From Aliarcobacter sp. (lineage in GTDB: Bacteria > Campylobacterota > Campylobacteria > Campylobacterales > Arcobacteraceae): a stretch of DNA of 11,396 bases. Numbering within the stretch: the stretch's first letter is position 1; each line of letters opens with the position of its first letter. Below are positions 1-6,558 of the stretch, one piece after another. The translations under genes and the position numbers were made by a program. The notes under the pieces were generated by a model. The model did not search any database, was not told where the DNA came from, and saw nothing but the letters and a program-made list of their open reading frames with translations. Where the stretch lies: the NCBI GenBank assembly GCA_017996075.1, contig JAGOHQ010000017.1:1-11396 (forward strand). Direction: 5' to 3'.

Positions 1-272
1 GAAAATATACAAAAGATCACCACGATTGGTCAAAAACTTATGAAATTCATGCAGAGATGAATGCAATTATTTGGGCTGCAAGAAAAGGTATTAGTATAGA
101 AGGTGCTACAATTTATGTTACTTTGGAACCTTGTAGTGAATGTTCAAAAAATTTAATAGCAAGTGGAATAAAAAGAATAGTATATGAGAAATCTTATGAA
201 CATACAAACTCTCAAATTATCTCAAGATTTATAAAAGATAATAATGTTCATATAGAACAAATTAAAGAATAA
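1..272 (+). CDS. dCMP deaminase-like zinc deaminase, 3' part (5' end outside window)
   Basis: The open frame enters the window at base 3 without a start codon and stops with TAA at 270-272, so only the C-terminal ~89 residues are visible. They contain both zinc-binding motifs of the cytidine/deoxycytidylate deaminase fold. HAEMNA (bases 48-65) supplies the zinc-ligand His and the catalytic Glu. PCSEC (from about base 129) supplies the two Cys ligands. The intervening stretch, GATIYVTLEPCSEC, and the following SGIKRIVYE resemble ComEB/dCMP deaminases, which convert dCMP to dUMP for dTTP synthesis in the cytoplasm. An internal ATG at 57 is not a plausible start because it would remove the HAE motif. 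The methyltransferase starts 8 nt downstream, suggesting co-transcription. Another deaminase of the same superfamily (for example a RibD-type domain) cannot be excluded without the N-terminus. Confidence 0.85.
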   Translation, partial: KYTKDHHDWSKTYEIHAEMNAIIWAARKGISIEGATIYVTLEPCSECSKNLIASGIKRIVYEKSYEHTNSQIISRFIKDNNVHIEQIKE

Positions 273-280
273 TTTATTAA

Positions 281-850
281 ATGGCTAAAAAAGATAATCA
301 TGCATTTTACAAATTTTCTATTAAAAAATATGGAATAAGCGCAAAAGGAGTTCATTGGAATTCTAAATATACTCAATACAAAAGATTTGAAGTATTAACA
401 AGTTTTATAGAAACACAAATTAAAGATTCATCTATTATTGATGCTGGTTGTGGATTTGCAGAGTATTACAACTATTTATTTGATAACAATCTAAAACCAA
501 AATCTTATATAGGAATTGATTGTGAAGAAAGCATGATAACACTTGCATCAAAAAGATTTATTGATACAGAATTTTATGTGAAAAATATTTTAAAAGACAA
601 ACTTCCTTTGGCTGATTATTATATTTGTAGTGGAGCTATGAATATTTTAGAAAAAGAAGAAGTTTTTATTTTTATAGAAAAATGTTTTGAGTCATCAAAA
701 GTTGCATTTATTTCCAATTTTTTAATAAATGATCCCCTAACAAAAGTAAAAATAAAAGATATATTACTATACTGCAAAAATTTATCACAAAATATACAAA
801 TAAAGGAAAATTACCTAGATAACGATATTAGCATATTAATAAAAAAATAA
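281..850 (+). CDS. class I SAM-dependent methyltransferase, substrate unknown
   Basis: A 189-residue protein with a Rossmann-type methyltransferase core. Motif I is IIDAGCGFAEYY (about residues 52-63), the glycine-rich loop that binds S-adenosylmethionine. Motif II is YIGIDCEESM, with acidic Asp80 placed to bind the ribose hydroxyls. Motif IV is probably ADYYICSGAMNIL (111-123), followed by further strand/helix elements (FISNFL near 143-148). It is short for the family and has no obvious extra substrate domain, so the methyl acceptor cannot be named. No transmembrane segment or signal peptide is evident. The ATG at 281 lies 8 nt after the deaminase stop and has only a weak A-rich Shine-Dalgarno region, which fits translational coupling. 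It ends 61 nt before lutA, where a new promoter appears to begin, so it is probably not part of the lactate operon. Confidence 0.8.
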   Translation: MAKKDNHAFYKFSIKKYGISAKGVHWNSKYTQYKRFEVLTSFIETQIKDSSIIDAGCGFAEYYNYLFDNNLKPKSYIGIDCEESMITLASKRFIDTEFYVKNILKDKLPLADYYICSGAMNILEKEEVFIFIEKCFESSKVAFISNFLINDPLTKVKIKDILLYCKNLSQNIQIKENYLDNDISILIKK

Positions 851-853
851 AAT

Positions 854-886
854 TATCATATATATATCATATGGACAATATAAAAT
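854..886 (+). promoter_or_regulatory. putative lutABC promoter with 11-bp-spaced TATCAT direct repeat
   Basis: TATCAT occurs at 854-859 and again at 865-870, an 11-bp period. Ten bases after the second copy is a -10-like TAAAAT (881-886, overlapping TATAAA at 879-884). No TTGACA-like -35 is visible; the repeats occupy that position. A strong Shine-Dalgarno AAGGAG (901-906) follows, 5 nt before the lutA ATG. The same repeat/-10 spacing recurs upstream of lctP and dld. The assignment to an activator site is inference. Confidence 0.5.
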
Positions 887-911
887 CACATAATAAAAAT
901 AAGGAGTCTAT

Positions 912-1661
912 ATGAAAATAGGTCTATTTATCCCCTGTTTTATGAATGAGTTATATCCTAATATTTGTAAAGCAACTTATAACTTACTAAAAAGTCAAAA
1001 TTTACAAATTGAGTATCCACTTAGTCAAACTTGCTGTGGTCAACCAATGGCAAATTCTGGTTGTTCAAAAGATGTAAAAACACTAGCAATAAATTTTGTA
1101 AATACATTTAAAGATTATGATTATATTGTTGCACCCAGTGGCTCATGTGTATCTATGGTAAAAGAGCATTATTCAGAATTTTTTGATAATGATAAAGATT
1201 TTAATAAAGTAAAAGCCTCGATTTACGAAGTTTGTGAATTTTTACATGATATTATTAAAATTGAAAATTTAAACTTTAATATCTCCTTCCCATACAAAGT
1301 TGGTGTTCATAATTCATGTCATGGACATAGGGTTTTAAAACTTGCAACTGCTAGTGAACTTAATATTCCTTATGATTCAAAACTAAAAAATCTTCTAAAT
1401 ACAATATCTGATATTGAACTTGTAACTTTAAAAAGAGAAGATGAATGTTGTGGTTTTGGAGGAACATTTAGTGTTCAAGAAGAGGCAATCTCTGTTGCTA
1501 TGGGAAAAGATAGAATTAAAGATCATATAGATTCAAAAGCTGAGATAATGACAGGTGCAGATATGTCATGTTTAATGCACATGGATGGAATTATAAACCG
1601 AGATAAAAATCCAATAAAAGTTATGCATATTGTTGAAATTCTTGCAGGAGTTAAACCATGA
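912..1661 (+). CDS. lutA: LutA/LldE: L-lactate oxidation complex subunit with CCG domains
   Basis: A 249-residue protein with two cysteine-rich CCG domains (PF02754 type), the usual size of LutA/LldE/YkgE. The N-terminal repeat has Cys9, the CCGQP motif at 41-45 and a SGSC ending at Cys79. The C-terminal repeat has Cys136, ECCGFGG at 178-184 and a final Cys220. CCG domains bind Fe-S centres and form redox modules in heterodisulfide-reductase-like and lactate/glycolate oxidising enzymes. With LutB and LutC it forms the non-flavin complex that oxidises L-lactate to pyruvate in Bacillus, Shewanella and Campylobacter jejuni (Cj0075c-0073c). The ATG at 912 is supported by AAGGAG 5 nt upstream and by the IGLFIPCF start typical of the family. 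The stop overlaps the lutB start by 4 nt (ATGA). No membrane segment is seen, so it is probably a cytoplasmic protein attached to the membrane through its partners. Confidence 0.93.
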   Translation: MKIGLFIPCFMNELYPNICKATYNLLKSQNLQIEYPLSQTCCGQPMANSGCSKDVKTLAINFVNTFKDYDYIVAPSGSCVSMVKEHYSEFFDNDKDFNKVKASIYEVCEFLHDIIKIENLNFNISFPYKVGVHNSCHGHRVLKLATASELNIPYDSKLKNLLNTISDIELVTLKREDECCGFGGTFSVQEEAISVAMGKDRIKDHIDSKAEIMTGADMSCLMHMDGIINRDKNPIKVMHIVEILAGVKP

Positions 1662-3028
1662 GTAGTCATAGTGAAAATGCTAGTAAATTTGTAGCAAATG
1701 ATGAGAGAATGCATTGGCATGACCAAGCACTTTGGTTTGTAAGAGAAAAAAGAGATAGAGCTAGTAAATCAATTCCTGAATGGGAACAGTTAAGAGAATT
1801 TGCAAATCAAATAAAAACTCATACAATGGCAAATCTTGATACTTATCTTTTAGAATTTGAAAAAAATGCTACAAAAAAAGGAATAAAAGTTCATTTTGCA
1901 TTTGATGCCCTTGAACATAACCAAATTGTTGCAAAGATTTTAAAAGAAAAAGGTGTTACAAAACTTGTAAAATCAAAATCAATGTTAACTGAAGAGTGTC
2001 ACTTAAATCCTTATTTAGAAAATCTTGGAATTGAAGTTATTGATACAGATTTAGGTGAAAGAATAGTTCAATTAAGAAATGAACCACCTTCACATATAGT
2101 TCTTCCAGCGATTCACTTAAAAAAATCAGATGTTTCTGATACTTTTGTTGAACACTTGGGAACTGAAAAAGGAAATTACGACCCAACTTATCTAACACGA
2201 GCAGCACGAGCAGCACTTAGAGAAGATTTTTTAACTGCACAAGCTGGATTAACAGGAGTTAATTTTGCAATTGCTCAAACAGGTGGAGTTGTAGTTTGTA
2301 CAAATGAAGGAAATGCAGATATGGGAGCAAGTGTTCCAAAACTTCATATTGCATCAATGGGTATTGAAAAGATTATTCCAAGACTTGAAGATTTATCTGT
2401 GTTTACAAGATTACTTGCACGAAGTGCAACGGGTCAACCAATCACATCTTATACTTCACACTTTCATGCACCAATTGAAGGTGGAGAAATGCATATTATT
2501 ATTGTAGATAATAATAGAAGTCAATTTTTAGCATCTGAAAAAAATAAAAAAGCATTAAATTGTATTAGATGTGGTGCGTGTATGAATACCTGCCCAGTTT
2601 ATAGAAGAAGTGGTGGTCACTCGTATGAATATGTTATTCCAGGACCAATTGGTTCAATTTTAGGTTCTAAAAAAGAACCAGAAAAGCATAATTCTTTGCC
2701 ATTTGCTTGTACTTTATGTGGTTCATGTACAAATGTTTGCCCCGTGAAAATTGATTTAGATTCACAACTTTATAGTCTAAGACAAGATTTATCAGAAGCA
2801 AACTTAATTGATCCAAAGAAAAAAATGGTATTAAAAGTAACTGCTTGGCTAATGAGTAAACCAATACTATTTGACTTCGTAGGAAAAATGGCAAGAAAAA
2901 TTGTTCCAAAATTACCAAATTCTATTTTATATAATAAAGCAAATATTTGGGGAAAACAAAGGGATCTGCCTAAAATGCCTCCAAAAAGTTTTAAAGAAAT
3001 GTTCAAAGATGGAGAATTAGATGACTAG
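1658..3028 (+). CDS. lutB: LutB/LldF: L-lactate oxidation iron-sulfur subunit
   Basis: A 456-residue protein of the LutB/LldF/YkgF family at normal length. Residues about 60-290 form the LUD domain, with the conserved GLTGVNFAIAQTGGVVVCTNEGN segment (about 198-220). Two 4Fe-4S ferredoxin motifs follow: CIRCGACMNTCP (Cys302, 305, 308, 312) and CTLCGSCTNVCP (Cys351, 354, 357, 361). These clusters should carry electrons from lactate oxidation toward the quinone pool. The C-terminal region (about 385-440) is a helical, basic LutB-type tail. The start overlaps the lutA stop as ATGA, and the 3' end overlaps lutC by 8 nt, so the three proteins are translationally coupled, as expected for a stoichiometric complex. 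All eight cluster cysteines are present, with no sign of damage. Confidence 0.95.
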   Translation: MSSHSENASKFVANDERMHWHDQALWFVREKRDRASKSIPEWEQLREFANQIKTHTMANLDTYLLEFEKNATKKGIKVHFAFDALEHNQIVAKILKEKGVTKLVKSKSMLTEECHLNPYLENLGIEVIDTDLGERIVQLRNEPPSHIVLPAIHLKKSDVSDTFVEHLGTEKGNYDPTYLTRAARAALREDFLTAQAGLTGVNFAIAQTGGVVVCTNEGNADMGASVPKLHIASMGIEKIIPRLEDLSVFTRLLARSATGQPITSYTSHFHAPIEGGEMHIIIVDNNRSQFLASEKNKKALNCIRCGACMNTCPVYRRSGGHSYEYVIPGPIGSILGSKKEPEKHNSLPFACTLCGSCTNVCPVKIDLDSQLYSLRQDLSEANLIDPKKKMVLKVTAWLMSKPILFDFVGKMARKIVPKLPNSILYNKANIWGKQRDLPKMPPKSFKEMFKDGELDD

Positions 3029-3608
3029 CAAAGAAAAAATATTAAAAAATATTAAAGATAATAATATTGTAAAAAGTGTAAAACTTCCAAGCTATGAAAA
3101 TTTTGGTATCAAATTTGAAAATAAATTTGAAATCTTTTCTACAATGCTTGAAAGTGTAGGTGGTAAAGCTTTAGTAATTGAAAGAGATAAACTTGATGAA
3201 ACAATAAAATCTCTTTATCCCGATGAAAAACAAATAGCAAGTGATGTTGATTTTTGTTCCGTTGGTAATTTTAATGCTAATGATTTTGATGATGCCCATG
3301 ATTTAAAAAATATTGATTTAGCAGTGGTAAAAGGAAATTTTGCAGTTGCTGAAAATGGTGCAATTTGGATGAAAAATGAAAATAATAGACATAGAGCTTT
3401 ATATTTTATTGCACAAAATATCATAATTGTAATAGAAGAAAATGAACTTTTAAATAATATGCATGAAGCATATGAAAGAATCGATTTTGAGGATGCTGGA
3501 TATGGAGTATTTATCTCAGGTCCATCTAAAACAGCGGACATTGAACAATCTTTGGTTATTGGCGCACATGGACCAAAATCAGGATATGTGATTTTTGTAA
3601 AATCTTGA
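3021..3608 (+). CDS. lutC: LutC/LldG: L-lactate oxidation subunit (LUD domain)
   Basis: A 195-residue protein of the LutC/LldG/YkgG family. It is essentially a single LUD domain, recognised by AVVKGNFAVAENGAIWM (about residues 101-117) and the C-terminal ADIEQSLVIGAHGPKS segment (172-187), where GAHGP is the family signature. It has no Fe-S cysteine motif and no flavin motif. Its precise chemical role in the LutABC complex is less clear than that of LutA and LutB. The ATG at 3021 lies inside the end of lutB, 6 nt after GGAG (3011-3014). The frame ends at 3608, 25 nt before the sensor kinase gene, so the kinase and regulator may be read through from the lut promoter. Length and motifs look intact. 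Confidence 0.92.
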   Translation: MTSKEKILKNIKDNNIVKSVKLPSYENFGIKFENKFEIFSTMLESVGGKALVIERDKLDETIKSLYPDEKQIASDVDFCSVGNFNANDFDDAHDLKNIDLAVVKGNFAVAENGAIWMKNENNRHRALYFIAQNIIIVIEENELLNNMHEAYERIDFEDAGYGVFISGPSKTADIEQSLVIGAHGPKSGYVIFVKS

Positions 3609-3614
3609 TATAAT
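3609..3614 (+). promoter_or_regulatory. possible internal -10 element before the kinase gene
   Basis: A perfect TATAAT directly follows the lutC stop codon, preceded by TTG and the T-rich run TTTTTG (3592-3597). T-rich upstream sequence in place of a defined -35 is usual for Campylobacterota housekeeping promoters. Transcription would start near 3621, leaving a very short leader that still contains AGGGG (3623-3627) 6 nt before the ATG. It could give constitutive basal expression of the two-component pair. No TATCAT repeat is present here. Confidence 0.35.
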
Positions 3615-3633
3615 TGCTAAATAGGGGATAATA

Positions 3634-5826
3634 ATGAAATTTTTTTTACTATTTAGCATACTCTTTTTAAATTTCTTACAAGCAAATGAACTAAAAGAAG
3701 TATTATTAATTCATTCATATCATAAAGGATATATTTGGACTGATGATATTTCAAAAACAATAGAAAAGAACTTCTCTTCAGATAAAAACATAGAATTAAC
3801 TACTGTTTATATGGATACAAAAAGAATTGATGATCCTTCGTATCTTGCAAATCTTGCAAAACTTTATAAACAACAATTTACAAATAGAACATTTGATTTG
3901 ATTATTATTAGTGATAATAATGCTTTTGACTTTATGGAACTATATTATGATTCTTTATTTAAAAATGTTCCTGTACTATTTTGTGGAATAAATAATTATG
4001 ACAAAAACATGTTAGATAAATTAACTTTTAAAAATATCTCAGGAGTTGCCGAAGAAGTTGATATAGAAAAAAATTTTGAATTAATCTCAAGATTACATCC
4101 TAACTTGAAAAATCTTTTAATAATCAATGATACTTCAACCACTGGATATGCTGTAAAAAAAGATTTGGCAAAAATTATTGAGAAATATAAAAAAAGATTT
4201 AATATTGAATATACAGATAATCTTGATATAAGTGATTTAAAAATAAAAGTTTCAAAACTTGAGAAAAGTAACAGTGCTATTTTATTCGTACTTTTATTTA
4301 AAGATACCACAGGAAAATATTTTACTCATAAACAAAGTTTTGAAGAGGTAAAAAAAGTAAGTGAAGTTCCTATTTATGGACTATGGGATTTTTATTTAAA
4401 CAGTGGAATGGTTGGAGGATTATTAACCTCTGGAATTTCGCAAGGAGAAACTGTATCTAAAATGGCATTAGATGTATTAAATGGAAAAGATATAAAAGAT
4501 ATTCCAATTTTAGAAAAATCCCCAAATCTTTATATATTTAATTATAATGAACTCAAAAGATTTAATTTAGATGTTTATAAGTATGTTGAAAATCCTATAA
4601 TTATTAATGAACCTACATCAATTTATAAAGAGCATATAAAGTTTTTTATTATAACAATAATTATAATTGCATTATTAAGTATCATAGTTGTAATTTTAAA
4701 AGCAAATATTCAAAGAAGAGAGAAACTTGAACTTGAACTTTCAAATAGAATAGAATTTGATAAAGTGCTTCTTGATACTATTCCAAACCCAATTTATTAC
4801 AAAAATGTTGAGGGCAAATTTTTGGGTTGCAACACAAGTTTCACTTCTTTAGTGAATTGTTCAAGAGATGAAGTAATAGGAAAGACTGCATTTGATTTTT
4901 TTCCTCTTCCAATTGCCACTAAAAATACTTTAATTGATCAAGAACTACTTAATACATTTAGTACAAGCACATCTGAATTTACTTTTTATACAACTTCAAA
5001 TGAGATGAAACATATTATTTTAAATAAAGCCGTTTATAAAAATATAGACGGAAGTGTTGGTGGAATTGTTTGTATTATGGATGATATAACAGAGAGAATT
5101 CAACAAAAACAATTTTTAATTCAGCAAAGTAAACTAGCTGAAATGGGTGATATGATTGCAGCAATTGCACATCAATGGAATGAACCTTTAGTAGAATTAT
5201 CAGCCCTTATTCAAGATATACAAACCTCTTATTTATTAAAAGAGTTAAAAGATAAAAATGTAAAAGAGTTTGTAAATGATTCAATGGTTCAAATAAAATA
5301 TATGTCAAAAACATTAACTGATTTTAGAAACTTTTTAAAACCTTCAACTAAAAAACAACTTTTCTCTATTTCAAAAGCTTTAACAGAAATAAACGAAATC
5401 ATAGGAAAACAAGTATTTTATTCAAATATTAAAATGAATTTTAACTACAAAAATAAAAATGAGGAACTTTTAATTTATGGATATGAAAATGAGTTTAAAC
5501 AAGTTTTATTAAATATAATAAATAATGCAAAAAATAAAATTGTTGAAAATTGTTTACCTCTTAATAAAAAAGGAAATATTAATATTAATATCAAAAGATG
5601 TTCAACTTTTAATACAATAGAAATAATTGATGATGCAGGTGCAATTGATGAAAAAGTTATAAACTCAATTTTTGACCCATACTTTACAACAAAACAAGAT
5701 GGAATGGGACTTGGTCTTTATATGGCAAAAGTTATAATTGAAGAAAAAATGAGAGGAAGTATTACCGTAAGAAATGATGAAAATCATGTCATTTTTACAA
5801 TAAAACTTCCTCATAAAAAGGTTTAA
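3634..5826 (+). CDS. sensor histidine kinase with periplasmic ABC-substrate-binding-like domain and PAS domain
   Basis: A 730-residue membrane kinase. Residues 1-17 look like a signal peptide or first membrane segment. About 20-325 resembles the ABC-type uncharacterised substrate-binding sensor fold (LLIHSYHKGYIWTDD near 24-38, FDLIIISDNNAFDF near 87-100, GLLTSGISQGE near 262-272) and should lie in the periplasm. A hydrophobic segment at about 337-357 crosses the membrane. A PAS domain follows (about 370-490), then a kinase core of the type common in Campylobacterota: H-box LAEMGDMIAAIAHQWNEPL with His513, N-box LLNIINNAKNKI (about 625-636), F-box FDPYFTTK and G2 box GMGLGL (690-695). The G1 box is degenerate (IIDDAGAID, Asp666-Ala670). 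AGGGG lies 6 nt before the ATG. The regulator gene begins 2 nt after the stop. Its location among lactate genes suggests that it senses lactate or a related organic acid, but the ligand is inference. Confidence 0.88.
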   Translation: MKFFLLFSILFLNFLQANELKEVLLIHSYHKGYIWTDDISKTIEKNFSSDKNIELTTVYMDTKRIDDPSYLANLAKLYKQQFTNRTFDLIIISDNNAFDFMELYYDSLFKNVPVLFCGINNYDKNMLDKLTFKNISGVAEEVDIEKNFELISRLHPNLKNLLIINDTSTTGYAVKKDLAKIIEKYKKRFNIEYTDNLDISDLKIKVSKLEKSNSAILFVLLFKDTTGKYFTHKQSFEEVKKVSEVPIYGLWDFYLNSGMVGGLLTSGISQGETVSKMALDVLNGKDIKDIPILEKSPNLYIFNYNELKRFNLDVYKYVENPIIINEPTSIYKEHIKFFIITIIIIALLSIIVVILKANIQRREKLELELSNRIEFDKVLLDTIPNPIYYKNVEGKFLGCNTSFTSLVNCSRDEVIGKTAFDFFPLPIATKNTLIDQELLNTFSTSTSEFTFYTTSNEMKHIILNKAVYKNIDGSVGGIVCIMDDITERIQQKQFLIQQSKLAEMGDMIAAIAHQWNEPLVELSALIQDIQTSYLLKELKDKNVKEFVNDSMVQIKYMSKTLTDFRNFLKPSTKKQLFSISKALTEINEIIGKQVFYSNIKMNFNYKNKNEELLIYGYENEFKQVLLNIINNAKNKIVENCLPLNKKGNININIKRCSTFNTIEIIDDAGAIDEKVINSIFDPYFTTKQDGMGLGLYMAKVIIEEKMRGSITVRNDENHVIFTIKLPHKKV

Positions 5827-5828
5827 AA

Positions 5829-6473
5829 ATGAAAATCTTACTTTTAGAAGATAATAATAAATTAAATGAAACTATCACTAAAAGATTAAAAATAAAAAAC
5901 TACAATGTAATCTCTTTTACTGATGGATCTGATGCTTATGAAAATATAACAGAAGATTTTTCATGTTTTATTTTAGATATAAATGTTCCAAATATTGATG
6001 GAATCAAAATATTAAAAAAAATCAGAGAATATTATGAAATTGTTCCCGTTATAATCATAAGTGCAAGTGTGGAACTAGATATAATAAAACAATCTTATGA
6101 TTTTGGATGCAATGATTATTTGAAAAAACCATTTTTTATAGATGAATTAGAAATAAAAATAGAAAAACTTTGTAATATTCAAGATAGTAAAATCTATTTT
6201 GATGAAAACTCATATTTTGATTTTAAATCAGCCACAATTGTGATTGATAATCAAGAAATAAGATTAACAAAAAAAGAAAAACTTTTAATAAATCTATTTC
6301 TTAGTAAAAAAAATCAAGTTATAACCTATGAAAATATAGAAAGTTATGTTTGGGAAGGGAATTTTAGTTCACTAGAATCAATAAGAAGTCTTATTAGAAG
6401 GGTAAGAAGAATTTTTCCCAAAGAGTATATTCAAACAATTATTGATGCTGGTTACATATTTAAAAATATTTAA
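5829..6473 (+). CDS. OmpR/PhoB-family response regulator
   Basis: A 214-residue two-domain regulator. The receiver domain (about 1-115) has the acidic pair Glu7/Asp8 in LLLEDN, phospho-acceptor Asp50 in CFILDINVPNIDG, Ser78 in VIIISAS and Lys100 in YLKKPF, so all the phosphotransfer residues are present. The C-terminal domain (about 122-214) is a winged helix of the Trans_reg_C type: IRLTKKEKLLINLFL leads into a recognition-helix region, SIRSLIRRVRRIF, and the wing IQTIIDAGYIF. It begins 2 nt after the kinase stop, with AAAAGG (5816-5821) as its ribosome site, so the two form a cognate pair. OmpR-family regulators bind tandem direct repeats with ~11-bp spacing. Such repeats stand before lutA, lctP and dld, making this protein the best local candidate to activate the three units. 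Target assignment is inferred. Confidence 0.92.
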   Translation: MKILLLEDNNKLNETITKRLKIKNYNVISFTDGSDAYENITEDFSCFILDINVPNIDGIKILKKIREYYEIVPVIIISASVELDIIKQSYDFGCNDYLKKPFFIDELEIKIEKLCNIQDSKIYFDENSYFDFKSATIVIDNQEIRLTKKEKLLINLFLSKKNQVITYENIESYVWEGNFSSLESIRSLIRRVRRIFPKEYIQTIIDAGYIFKNI

Positions 6474-6486
6474 TTCTTTAATAATT

Positions 6487-6530
6487 TTACATATTAAAAT
6501 CATATAAATTTCATACTGTTATATTAATAT
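6487..6530 (+). promoter_or_regulatory. putative lctP promoter with 11-bp-spaced TCAT repeats
   Basis: AATCAT (6498-6503) and TTTCAT (6509-6514) are 11 bp apart, and a weaker TTACAT (6487-6492) lies another 11 bp upstream, giving three phased half-sites. Ten bases after the last copy is TAATAT (6525-6530), the same offset as the -10 candidates of lutA and dld. The AT-rich palindrome ATATTAATAT (6521-6530) overlaps it, and TATATT (6520-6525) is an alternative -10. No conventional -35 is seen. I see no intrinsic terminator between the regulator gene and this promoter. Confidence 0.45.
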
Positions 6531-6558
6531 ATTTTATATTTTATTATGGAGGTTTTAC

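Noticed and set aside
1137..1150. Loss of one cysteine in the first CCG repeat of LutA (SGSC where CxxC is the general CCG pattern)
   Set aside because: The general CCG pattern allows variation here, and SGSC looks normal for LutA-type proteins, so this is not evidence of an inactive subunit.
2304..2507. Open frame on the + strand inside lutB
   Set aside because: It overlaps the conserved LUD and pre-Fe-S region of lutB out of frame, and its protein shows no domain character.
3419..3424. TATCAT inside lutC (and another at 4680-4685 in the kinase gene) as regulator sites
   Set aside because: Both are single copies with no second half-site 11 bp away and no promoter context; such hexamers are expected by chance in AT-rich DNA.
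3215..3541. 108-codon frame on the minus strand opposite lutC
   Set aside because: It is opposite an intact lutC with all family motifs, has no ribosome site that I can see, and its composition is typical of reverse-frame translation.
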